Counted from the stretch's first letter, positions 1 to 6,135 are shown. The stretch is DNA of 6,651 nucleotides from Acidobacteriota bacterium (GCA_023415725.1 JAEZJR010000301.1:1-6651), one strand, 5' to 3'. Made by a program: numbers and translations. The notes: generated by a model from the letters alone, not told the origin.

Positions 1-38
1 TTCAGAGCCGCATCCATCTGACACCCGCTGCAGAGCAT
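1..38 (-). CDS. Possible 5' end of a divergent gene (partial)
   Basis: Reading leftwards from an ATG at 38-36, 12 codons stay open to the window edge and give MLCSGCQMDAAL. The CxxC pair near the N-terminus is like the first half of a zinc-ribbon or zinc-finger knuckle, which often begins small bacterial regulatory or membrane proteins. If real, the gene would be divergent from the DUF4097 gene and share its upstream region. Against it, there is no Shine-Dalgarno-like sequence just upstream of this ATG, and 12 codons can easily be open by chance. On the + strand, one frame is also open until a stop at 41-43, so this edge could instead hold the tail of a + strand gene. Function cannot be assigned. 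Confidence 0.2.
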   Translation of the reverse strand, partial: MLCSGCQMDAAL

Positions 39-121
39 CGTAAGTTGAGATGCCAATTCCTGCAATTTGATTCCAGAATTTTGTCACAAAGTCTTTACAT
101 GTGGTGTTTTACAGGCAGATA

Positions 122-136
122 CGGGGCGAAACCCCG
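122..136 (+). other. Short GC hairpin in leader of DUF4097 gene
   Basis: A perfect 5-bp stem (CGGGG at 122-126 pairing with CCCCG at 132-136) closes a CGAAA loop. It lies 9 bases upstream of the Shine-Dalgarno of the following gene. It lacks a T-run, so it is not a terminator. It could stabilise or modulate the 5' leader of the mRNA, but a 5-bp stem is also common by chance. Confidence 0.35.
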
Positions 137-145
137 AAATTACTC

Positions 146-149
146 GGAG
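146..149 (+). promoter_or_regulatory. Shine-Dalgarno site (GGAG) that decides the DUF4097 start
   Basis: GGAG lies 10 bases upstream of the ATG at 160. The frame is open back to a TTG at 67, but no Shine-Dalgarno precedes that TTG and there is no ATG, GTG or TTG between the two in frame. This favours initiation at 160. Confidence 0.6.
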
Positions 150-159
150 ATGCACTTAT

Positions 160-2055
160 ATGAGTTGGTTGTATTCCATAGTTTTTGCCGGTTTGCTTTT
201 CTCGGGTGGCGATGGTTCCGTCACGGTTAATAAGATCGATCTGTCGCAACAGGATCCCGCCTCAGTGTCTGTTACGAAAGACGAGACCGAAACGTTCGAG
301 CAATCCTATCCGCTTAACGCGAACGGGCGCGTGAGTGTCTCGAACATTAATGGTTCCATAATTGTCGAAGCGTGGGACCGGAACGAGGTGAAACTCACTG
401 CGACGAAGATCGCCGACAGTCGCGAAACACTTAACGATGTTCAGATCGACGTTAACGCGCGGCCGGATTATTTCCGGGTCGAAGTGGACTACCCCGAAAT
501 GAAGTGGAACAACCGCAGCGACCAGGACCGCCACCGTCGTATCGAAGTGCAGTTCCGGCTTTCGGTTCCGAGAGGTGCGGTACTTAACGAGGTCGAGACG
601 GTAAACGGTTCGGTCACCGCTTCGAACTTCGTGAACTTCACCAAGATCTCCGCCGTGAATGGGAATGTGACCGCCGGCAATTTGCGGGGCACGGCCAATC
701 TTTCGACGGTCAACGGCAAGGTGATTGCCGATTTCGACCGTCTCGAATCGACCAGCAAGATCAATCTAAACACGGTGAATGGTGAAGTCAGCCTGACAAT
801 TCCTTCTGATGCGAACGCGACGATCAAGGCAGACTCATTGAACGGCCCGATAAGCAATGAATTCGGCCTGCCGGTTCGAAAAGGCGAATACGTCGGCCGG
901 GACCTTCATGGCCGAGTAGGTACCGGTGAGGTGCAGATAAGGCTCAATAGCGTGAACGGCCCGCTGGGGATTTTCAGAAAGAAGGACGGGAAGAACCCGA
1001 ATAATCCGACCAATCTGCTGCCGGCCAAAAGCGATTCCGATAACTGGGATGACACGAACGGGGCGGTCGTCGATACTGCCAAGTTAAACCGTGAAGTCGC
1101 CAAAGCTATGCGTGACGCCAACGTGGAAGCCGCAAAGGCTTCACGGGAGGCCGCGAAGGAAACGATAAAAGCCACGGAAAAACTTAAAGAACTGAAGGAT
1201 CTAAAGGTGAAAGTGGATAAGATCGACGTCAACGTCGATCTTAAAGATCTTGAGAAGCAAATAAACGAGGGCCTAAAGGAGCAAACCCGGGCGCTCGCTT
1301 CGATGCGGAATGCGATGTGGCTCGGGGGCGGTCCGTCGATCGAGCGGAAAACCAATTCTTTTACCCTAAAGGGAACCCCGAAAGTCATTATTGACGCGAA
1401 GAACTCCAATGTACGCGTCCGCGGCTGGGACAAGCAGGAAGTAAAGTACATCCTGACCGAGATCTCCGATCGCCGTGACGATTCAGTGTCCGACGTGAAA
1501 GAGGAGCAGACATCCTCGGGCGTCACACTTAGAGTGCTTGCCAATGATGATCATGGCGTGCTTTCCGACGACGGCCGCGGCACCCGCATCGAGGTGTTCG
1601 TACCTCGCAAGTCGGACCTGAAGATAATCTCCGACGGGGAGATCAGGCTCGAAGGCGTTTCCGGGGAGATCGATCTCGACGGTGCGGACGGCGCTATCGA
1701 TGTGCGCGAGTCGGACGGAAAGCTTAACGTTACCAATACCGACGGTGTTGTCCGGATCGTCGGATTCAAAGGCGACCTTGCAGCAAGAACCACGGACGGG
1801 GAAGTCTATTTGGATGGGGACTTCAACCACATAAAAGCAGACGCGGTGGATGGGAAGTTCGTTCTCACTCTGCCGGCGGACGCGGATGCCGAGATCAAAG
1901 CACCTGCCGATCAAGTGGAGACCGCTGACATGCAGGGAATTACAAAGCCCTCGGACAACGTTTGGAAGCTCGGCAAAGGCTCAAGGAAATACACTTTCAA
2001 TTCGACCGACGGCTCGCTGGTCCTCCAAAGTCGTAACCAGGTCGCCATTCTTTAA
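160..2055 (+). CDS. Two-domain DUF4097 beta-repeat protein, probably exported
   Basis: The product is 631 residues from the ATG at 160. DUF4097-type domains form repetitive right-handed beta structures; their biochemical role is not established. Domain 1 (about 50-275) begins with an EAWDRNEV strand (Trp72) and carries NG turns at Asn64, 149, 167, 185, 207, 228 and 266, mostly as VNG. Domain 2 (about 395-615) begins with a matching GWDKQEV strand (Trp423), and its turns are mainly DG (Asp492, 510, 519, 528, 546, 564). Both domains end in a related strand (LTIPSDANATIKA and LTLPADADAEIKA), so the protein arose by internal duplication. Residues about 305-385 between them are Lys/Glu/Ala-rich and look helical or coiled-coil. 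The N-terminus has a short hydrophobic stretch (LYSIVFAGLLFSGG) but no basic n-region, so export is likely but not certain. The gene is monocistronic, with a terminator 7 bases after the stop. Family call is from remembered repeat patterns. Confidence 0.85.
   Translation: MSWLYSIVFAGLLFSGGDGSVTVNKIDLSQQDPASVSVTKDETETFEQSYPLNANGRVSVSNINGSIIVEAWDRNEVKLTATKIADSRETLNDVQIDVNARPDYFRVEVDYPEMKWNNRSDQDRHRRIEVQFRLSVPRGAVLNEVETVNGSVTASNFVNFTKISAVNGNVTAGNLRGTANLSTVNGKVIADFDRLESTSKINLNTVNGEVSLTIPSDANATIKADSLNGPISNEFGLPVRKGEYVGRDLHGRVGTGEVQIRLNSVNGPLGIFRKKDGKNPNNPTNLLPAKSDSDNWDDTNGAVVDTAKLNREVAKAMRDANVEAAKASREAAKETIKATEKLKELKDLKVKVDKIDVNVDLKDLEKQINEGLKEQTRALASMRNAMWLGGGPSIERKTNSFTLKGTPKVIIDAKNSNVRVRGWDKQEVKYILTEISDRRDDSVSDVKEEQTSSGVTLRVLANDDHGVLSDDGRGTRIEVFVPRKSDLKIISDGEIRLEGVSGEIDLDGADGAIDVRESDGKLNVTNTDGVVRIVGFKGDLAARTTDGEVYLDGDFNHIKADAVDGKFVLTLPADADAEIKAPADQVETADMQGITKPSDNVWKLGKGSRKYTFNSTDGSLVLQSRNQVAIL
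1218..1243 (+). repeat. 12-bp perfect inverted repeat inside the DUF4097 gene
   Basis: TAAGATCGACGT (1218-1229) and ACGTCGATCTTA (1232-1243) are exact reverse complements around a 2-base centre. As RNA this gives an 11-bp stem with a TCAA tetraloop. A further GATCTT at 1246-1251 could compete for the left arm. It falls in the helical linker, where the protein reads KIDVNVDLK, itself a near-palindromic residue pattern, so coding constraint may explain it. No T-run follows, so it is not a terminator. Confidence 0.7.
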
Positions 2056-2060
2056 TCAAC

Positions 2061-2093
2061 AGGGTACGGAATAAAAGCTTCCGTACCTTTTTT
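2061..2093 (+). terminator. Intrinsic terminator of the DUF4097 gene
   Basis: A perfect 9-bp stem GGTACGGAA (2063-2071) / TTCCGTACC (2079-2087), extendable by a G-U and an A-U pair at the base, has a 7-base loop and is followed by six T (2088-2093). It starts 5 bases after the stop codon. This is a textbook rho-independent terminator. Confidence 0.9.
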
Positions 2094-2097
2094 GAAA

Positions 2098-2136
2098 CCT
2101 TCTGACCGATAGGCCGTTTTAGTCAGAGGGATTTTT
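2098..2136 (+). terminator. Second, weaker terminator-like hairpin in tandem
   Basis: The arms at 2098-2106 (CCTTCTGAC) and 2122-2130 (GTCAGAGGG) pair over 9 positions with one G-U wobble around a 15-base loop, followed by ATTTTT (2131-2136). It sits 4 bases after the first terminator's T-run and may act as a backup. The long loop makes it weaker. It could alternatively be a leader structure for the next gene. Confidence 0.5.
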
Positions 2137-2184
2137 GAAACGGATCCTTTCTTATTTTAGTTCTGCTTTATACCGGGTTCCGTC

Positions 2185-4839
2185 ATGAAGTGCATTTATA
2201 TTTTTCTTGTTGTTATTCTCCTTTCCTTTACCGTCCATTCCCAGCCTGACGCCTCATCCAACTCGCAAGCGACGGCGAAATTGTCGACCGCGTCCGGAAA
2301 GACTACGAATGACGATGAAAAGCCTCTTGTAAAGATCGGCAACGTGCCCGTTCCACCCGAGAAGGCCCGTGCGATACACATACCGAAGATCGAACCCGGG
2401 ATCGTCATCGATGGAAAGATCGACGAAGCCGCCTGGAAGGAAGCTGCAGTCTTTAAGGATTTCATTCAGACGGGTCCTGGCGACAACGTACCACCCTCGA
2501 GGCCGACTGAGGTGTACATGATGTACGACGAGAAGCATCTGTACGTAGCTTTCAAATGCTGGGACGAGAAGGATAAGGTACGTGCGACGGTAGCGAAGCG
2601 GGATGCAGTGACCGGCGAAGACAACGTACGGATGTGGCTCGACACCTACAACGATCAGCGGCGGGCTTACGTGTTGGCGTTCAATCCGTTTGGTATCCAG
2701 CAGGACGGCATCTTTACCGAGGGCCAGGGGGCTGATTTCTCGGTTGATATCGTGATGGAGTCCAAGGGCGTGATCGAGGACTGGGGTTGGTCCGTCGAAG
2801 TGAAGATCCCGTTCAAATCGCTCCGCTATTCCGCCGGAAAGGGCAAAATGTGGGGATTCAACGCCGCACGTAACATCGATCGGTTCAACGATGAGTTCGA
2901 TCAGTGGCTCCCGGATGATAGGAACGTTTCCGGGTTCCTAGTGAAGCACGGCAAGATCACCGGCCTAGACGGGATCAAATACGAACGCACCCTTGAGGTC
3001 GCCCCAAGCGTAACCATCTCCGAGACCGGAAGCCGCAAACGAACTATCGCTAACGCGGGTTTCGCTCAATTCGGGAGTTATGATCCGATTTTCAACCCGA
3101 TCGGGCTTCGGGATCCGGGCCGATTCGTAAATGACCCGATCAAGTACGATCTCGGCGTTAACTTGAAATACACGCTTTCGCCGAACGTGACGCTTGACGC
3201 AGCGATCAATCCCGATTATGCAGAGATCGAGGCGGACGCGCCGGTCGTGACCGCCAACCAGCGTTTCCCGATCTTTTTCGAGGAAAAGCGCCCATTCTTT
3301 CTCGAGGGCAAGGAGATCTTCAATTCACCACTGCAGCCGTTCTATTCCCGCACGATCATCGATCCCGATTTCGCCGCAAAGCTCACTGGTAAGGTCGGTA
3401 AGAACTCGTTCGGTTTGCTCGTTGCGTCCGACAACGCTCCAGGTAATTACTCGGAGGATGAGCGTGGAGAACTGCTCGTTTGTCAGGAATTGCGGACGGT
3501 GGATCCTGGTCGGAATTGCGGGTCGATCGAAGGAGTACTCGATAAGAACGCTCTGTTCGGCGTGTTGCGTGTAAAGCGGGATTTTGGGAGCAACAACAAT
3601 GTCGGCTTCTTTGCCACAGCAAGAACTTTCCCGAACAACCGGAATTTCGTTGGCGGTTTCGACGGAACCTTCAAGTTGAACCCCAAGACGGTGATGACAT
3701 TCCAAACCCTGGGGACGCATTCGAAAAAAACGTTTTATGATCCTTACAAGGATAGTGCTCGCTACCGCACAGGCAATGGGTTCGGCTACTTCTGGAGCTT
3801 GGATTACACCACCGACAGGCACGGATGGTACGCCGAAGCGGTCGGCCGCACTAAGGACTATCGAGCGGATGCAGGCTTCACTCGCAGAACAGACGCCAAC
3901 ACGTTTTTCTTCGCCAATCGTTTGAGCACGAAATCCGAACCGAGCAAGTTCCTCATTCGGGCCAATTTCCAGCAGTTCGCTCGATACGGAGCCGATTTCA
4001 AGGGCCGCACTCAGCAGGCTTTGGTGGGAGGTAACATCAACCTCAGTTTGCAGGGGAACCTATTCATCTTCGCCGAGGGCGGGCTGGGTTTCGAGAAGAT
4101 CTACGAGGATGAATTCGGAGCCGCCCGCACGCTAACGCGTCCCGGGGCCTTCTTCGGTGACCCTTCGCGTTCCGCCAGGCAGCCGTATGGCAGCATCAAC
4201 ATTAATAAGACGATAAGCAAGAAGATCAACGTATATGGTTTTATCGGTTCTATCTTCAACGCGATCGATTACGACTTCGGAAACGGCCAAAGGTACCCAA
4301 GGGCGAGTCCCGCATTTACTTCCTATCTTTCGGGTCCCGAGTATTCGCACTTCCTTTATGCTTTGAACCTGTATCAGACAAATCCGGTGGGTGACGCACC
4401 TGATCTATATGCGATAGCCCCGCCGCCCGCCCAAGACCCTGGCGCGGGTTGGCAATTCGATCTGAATTTGGGTGGCGAGTACAAGCCGATCGATCCTCTT
4501 AGACTGTCGATCGATTACACGAAAAGCCGTCTAAAGCGGAACGATAGTGGCCGGGTCGCATTCGACACAGATATAGTTTCGTTCCGTTCGACCTACCAGT
4601 TTTCTCGATTCACGTACGTTCGGGCGCGCCTCGATTACGATTCGCTCCGCCGCAATACGGGCGGACAATTCCTGTTCGGTTGGAACCCAAACCCTGGAAC
4701 GGCCTTTTACGTCGGCTACAACGACAATTTCAATTATCGAGGCTTTAGCCCGATCACGGGCCAGTTCGAGCCCGGTTTCGAACGAAACAGCCGAACGTTT
4801 TTCATTCGGGCTTCGTACCTATTTAGAAAGAGCTTTTAG
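2185..4839 (+). CDS. CBM9-like / DUF5916 outer-membrane beta-barrel protein
   Basis: The 884-residue product starts with a clear Sec signal peptide (MKCIYIFLVVILLSFTVHSQ, cleavage probably before Gln20). A low-complexity Ser/Thr/Lys spacer follows. Residues about 63-275 match the CBM9-like (DOMON-type) sugar-binding fold, with its hallmark IDGKIDEAAW opening, the YDEKHLYVAF strand and the EDWGWSVEVKIPFKSLRY segment. From about 280 to the end lies the DUF5916 region, with the strongly conserved stretch from Lys320 through Asn338-Pro339 to EKRPFFLEGKE (367-377). The remainder alternates Gly/aromatic strands and turns typical of an outer-membrane barrel, and the chain ends in Phe, the usual barrel-assembly signal. 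Cys433 and Cys445 could form a disulphide in an exposed loop. The likely role is surface binding or passage of a glycan or other ligand; the substrate is unknown. No good Shine-Dalgarno precedes the ATG, but the signal peptide fixes the start. Confidence 0.9.
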   Translation: MKCIYIFLVVILLSFTVHSQPDASSNSQATAKLSTASGKTTNDDEKPLVKIGNVPVPPEKARAIHIPKIEPGIVIDGKIDEAAWKEAAVFKDFIQTGPGDNVPPSRPTEVYMMYDEKHLYVAFKCWDEKDKVRATVAKRDAVTGEDNVRMWLDTYNDQRRAYVLAFNPFGIQQDGIFTEGQGADFSVDIVMESKGVIEDWGWSVEVKIPFKSLRYSAGKGKMWGFNAARNIDRFNDEFDQWLPDDRNVSGFLVKHGKITGLDGIKYERTLEVAPSVTISETGSRKRTIANAGFAQFGSYDPIFNPIGLRDPGRFVNDPIKYDLGVNLKYTLSPNVTLDAAINPDYAEIEADAPVVTANQRFPIFFEEKRPFFLEGKEIFNSPLQPFYSRTIIDPDFAAKLTGKVGKNSFGLLVASDNAPGNYSEDERGELLVCQELRTVDPGRNCGSIEGVLDKNALFGVLRVKRDFGSNNNVGFFATARTFPNNRNFVGGFDGTFKLNPKTVMTFQTLGTHSKKTFYDPYKDSARYRTGNGFGYFWSLDYTTDRHGWYAEAVGRTKDYRADAGFTRRTDANTFFFANRLSTKSEPSKFLIRANFQQFARYGADFKGRTQQALVGGNINLSLQGNLFIFAEGGLGFEKIYEDEFGAARTLTRPGAFFGDPSRSARQPYGSININKTISKKINVYGFIGSIFNAIDYDFGNGQRYPRASPAFTSYLSGPEYSHFLYALNLYQTNPVGDAPDLYAIAPPPAQDPGAGWQFDLNLGGEYKPIDPLRLSIDYTKSRLKRNDSGRVAFDTDIVSFRSTYQFSRFTYVRARLDYDSLRRNTGGQFLFGWNPNPGTAFYVGYNDNFNYRGFSPITGQFEPGFERNSRTFFIRASYLFRKSF

Positions 4840-4872
4840 CGAGTTGTTCCTCCTGATAGCGCACACACTAGC

Positions 4873-4905
4873 GGCGAGCGTTCCGATGAATGCTCGCCTT
4901 CTTTT
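4873..4905 (+). terminator. Intrinsic terminator of the DUF5916 gene
   Basis: An 11-bp stem (4873-4883 GGCGAGCGTTC with 4888-4898 GAATGCTCGCC, one G-U wobble) closes a CGAT tetraloop and is followed by TTCTTTT (4899-4905). It lies 33 bases after the stop codon and isolates this gene from the next. Confidence 0.88.
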
Positions 4906-4927
4906 GTGTCGAATTGGCATAGGGGAA

Positions 4928-4974
4928 TAATTTCTTAAGCGGACCGCATAAAAGTTCTTGTAATTTCTTAAGCG
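4928..4974 (+). repeat. Two identical 14-bp direct repeats, operator-like
   Basis: TAATTTCTTAAGCG occurs exactly at 4928-4941 and again at 4961-4974, a 33-bp centre-to-centre distance, close to three helical turns. Each contains the palindrome CTTAAG. The second copy overlaps the proposed -35 and the spacer of the promoter at 4958-4986. Same-face spacing and promoter overlap are what tandem binding sites for a repressor or response regulator look like. The repeat identity is directly visible; protein binding is inferred. Confidence 0.75.
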
Positions 4975-4986
4975 CTAGTATATAAA
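4958..4986 (+). promoter_or_regulatory. Sigma70-type promoter for the glycine-zipper gene
   Basis: TTGTAA (4958-4963, 4/6 to TTGACA) and TATAAA (4981-4986, 5/6 to TATAAT) are separated by exactly 17 bases. Initiation would fall around 4992-4995, leaving a leader of about 50 bases before the ATG at 5044. That makes the in-frame ATG at 4990 an unlikely start codon. Confidence 0.6.
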
Positions 4987-5033
4987 GCTATGAGGACAAA
5001 CCGCTTCTGTTCGAGATTCCATTTTCCCAACCC

Positions 5034-5039
5034 AGGAGG
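5034..5039 (+). promoter_or_regulatory. Strong Shine-Dalgarno (AGGAGG) that decides the start
   Basis: AGGAGG ends 4 bases before the ATG at 5044. The spacing is short but the match to the anti-SD is full. It supports starting at 5044 and not at the upstream in-frame ATG at 4990, which overlaps the promoter. Confidence 0.75.
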
Positions 5040-5043
5040 CCCA

Positions 5044-6135
5044 ATGAAGCTAACACGCAGTTTAGTAAGCTTTTCACTCGTCTATACTCTCGTCTTTTTA
5101 TCTATTTTGCCTCTCTCCGTTGCCGGCCAGGATTCCAAGATTGCTCTGCATCGTGGGTACCGTACTGGATACTCTGATGGGTACATGGCTGGGTACCGTG
5201 ATGTTATTGATAAGGCTGATAGCAATGCTCGGCAGCATCCTGAATATACGAAGGCAGATCGTGCTTATAGCCAGTCTTATGGGGCTTTAGAGGACTATCA
5301 AGACGGCTATCGTCAGGGGTTTGAGAGCGGGTATGATACCGGCTACGCGAAAAAGACCTTTGACGCGACGATCCCGGTGAGTTTGGCGTTTCGCGGGAGT
5401 GCTCCGGAGCCGGCCGTTCAGGTGGCGGTGCAGGAGCCCGCGGCTGTCGAAACTCCGCAGCAACCCGTTGTCGAACCGCAGCAGACAGCGCCTGTGAGTG
5501 CACCTGCCGAGCCTGTTTCCGAGAACACGCAGCCCACTGAGCCCGCGAAGAACACTGGCGTCCAGAAGGTCGCTTACGTGGCCAGCGACGATCCGGTGAT
5601 CATCATCCCGCGCGACACGGAGCTGATCCTCGAGCTCGACGAAGCTTTGGACACCGACCGCAACAGGGAAGGCGATAAATTCACGGCGAGGGTGATCTCG
5701 CCGGTCGAGATCGCGGGCGCACGCGTCGAAGGCCATATCGACAAGGTCACGAAGCCGGGCCGCCTGAAACGCCGCTCGGAGATGCTTCTCTCGTTCGACC
5801 GCCTCGTCATCTCGGAGCGCCGCTGGACCAATTTCGATGCCATCCTGACGGAAGTGATGCCCGCGAGGGGCGATAACGTCAAGACGGTGGACGGCGAAGG
5901 GACGGCGATCGGTAAGGGATCGCTGAAATCCGATGCCATCAAGGTCGGGGCCGCTACGGGGACCGGGGCGACGATCGGCGTTGTGGCGGGCGGACCTGTC
6001 GGTGCGGCCGTCGGTGCCGGGGTCGGAGCGGCGTTCGGCGTCGGTGCGGTCGTTATCGAAAAAGGCAGGCACATCAAGCTGAACCAGGCTCAGCAGTTGA
6101 GGATCAAGACCTCTTACGAGACCCAGATCAGGTAG
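5044..6135 (+). CDS. Exported protein: GY tetrapeptide arrays, Pro/Gln linker, glycine zipper
   Basis: From the ATG at 5044 the product is 363 residues. It opens with a classic Sec signal peptide (MKLTRSLVSF then a Leu/Val/Phe core, cleavage probably after SVAG). Residues 38-51 and 88-101 each hold four G-aromatic pairs every fourth residue. About 120-174 is a Pro/Gln/Ala/Val linker. From about 182, IIIPRDTELILELDEAL begins a beta-rich domain of the sort seen in many exported hypotheticals and faintly reminiscent of TrbI/VirB10 C-terminal regions. About 300-337 is a Gly/Ala/Val zipper (GAATGTGATIGVVAGG and following) that could insert in or pack against a membrane. A last strand (QQLRIKT) ends the chain. 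The function is unknown; a periplasmic or envelope structural role is inferred. The signal, linker and zipper are plainly visible, while family membership is uncertain. Base composition changes sharply along the gene. Confidence 0.85.
   Translation: MKLTRSLVSFSLVYTLVFLSILPLSVAGQDSKIALHRGYRTGYSDGYMAGYRDVIDKADSNARQHPEYTKADRAYSQSYGALEDYQDGYRQGFESGYDTGYAKKTFDATIPVSLAFRGSAPEPAVQVAVQEPAAVETPQQPVVEPQQTAPVSAPAEPVSENTQPTEPAKNTGVQKVAYVASDDPVIIIPRDTELILELDEALDTDRNREGDKFTARVISPVEIAGARVEGHIDKVTKPGRLKRRSEMLLSFDRLVISERRWTNFDAILTEVMPARGDNVKTVDGEGTAIGKGSLKSDAIKVGAATGTGATIGVVAGGPVGAAVGAGVGAAFGVGAVVIEKGRHIKLNQAQQLRIKTSYETQIR
5155..5196 (+). repeat. GY-x-x array 1 (12-bp period, four units)
   Basis: Codon pairs for Gly-Tyr begin at 5155, 5167, 5179 and 5191, exactly 12 bp apart, encoding GYRTGYSDGYMAGY (residues 38-51). 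TGGGTACCGT is repeated exactly at 5154-5163 and 5190-5199, suggesting recent unit duplication. Confidence 0.85.
5305..5346 (+). repeat. GY-x-x array 2 (12-bp period, four units)
   Basis: Gly-aromatic codon pairs begin at 5305, 5317, 5329 and 5341, again 12 bp apart, encoding GYRQGFESGYDTGY (residues 88-101). It mirrors array 1, with one Tyr changed to Phe, and lies 50 residues downstream of it. Confidence 0.85.

Noticed and set aside
81..123. Promoter upstream of the DUF4097 gene (TTGTCA at 81 or TTTACA at 94 as -35)
   Set aside because: Good -35-like hexamers but no -10 better than 3/6 at an acceptable spacing, so not listed as a feature.
67..159. TTG-initiated N-terminal extension of the DUF4097 gene
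   Set aside because: No Shine-Dalgarno before the TTG, while the ATG at 160 has GGAG at a good distance and is followed by the hydrophobic segment.
94..159. Riboswitch in the leader of the DUF4097 gene
   Set aside because: The GGGGCGAAACCCC hairpin is the only structure I can find; no known aptamer consensus is recognisable and there is no terminator or clear RBS-sequestering alternative.
906..1544. Long minus-strand open frame (212 codons)
   Set aside because: Opposite the DUF4097 gene; Ser/Phe/Arg-rich translation is an antisense artefact of the Lys/Glu/Ala helical and repeat codons.
3325..3822. Minus-strand open frame (165 codons) within the DUF5916 gene
   Set aside because: Overlaps strongly conserved barrel coding sequence on the other strand and shows no recognisable protein features.
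4863..4909. Outer ACACA/TGTGT pairing extending the terminator at 4873-4905
   Set aside because: Short, separated by unpaired bases, and would consume the T-run; the 11-bp inner stem alone explains the structure.
5287..6072. Long minus-strand open frame (261 codons)
   Set aside because: Arg/Asp-rich antisense shadow of the GC-rich half of the glycine-zipper gene; no RBS or domain pattern.
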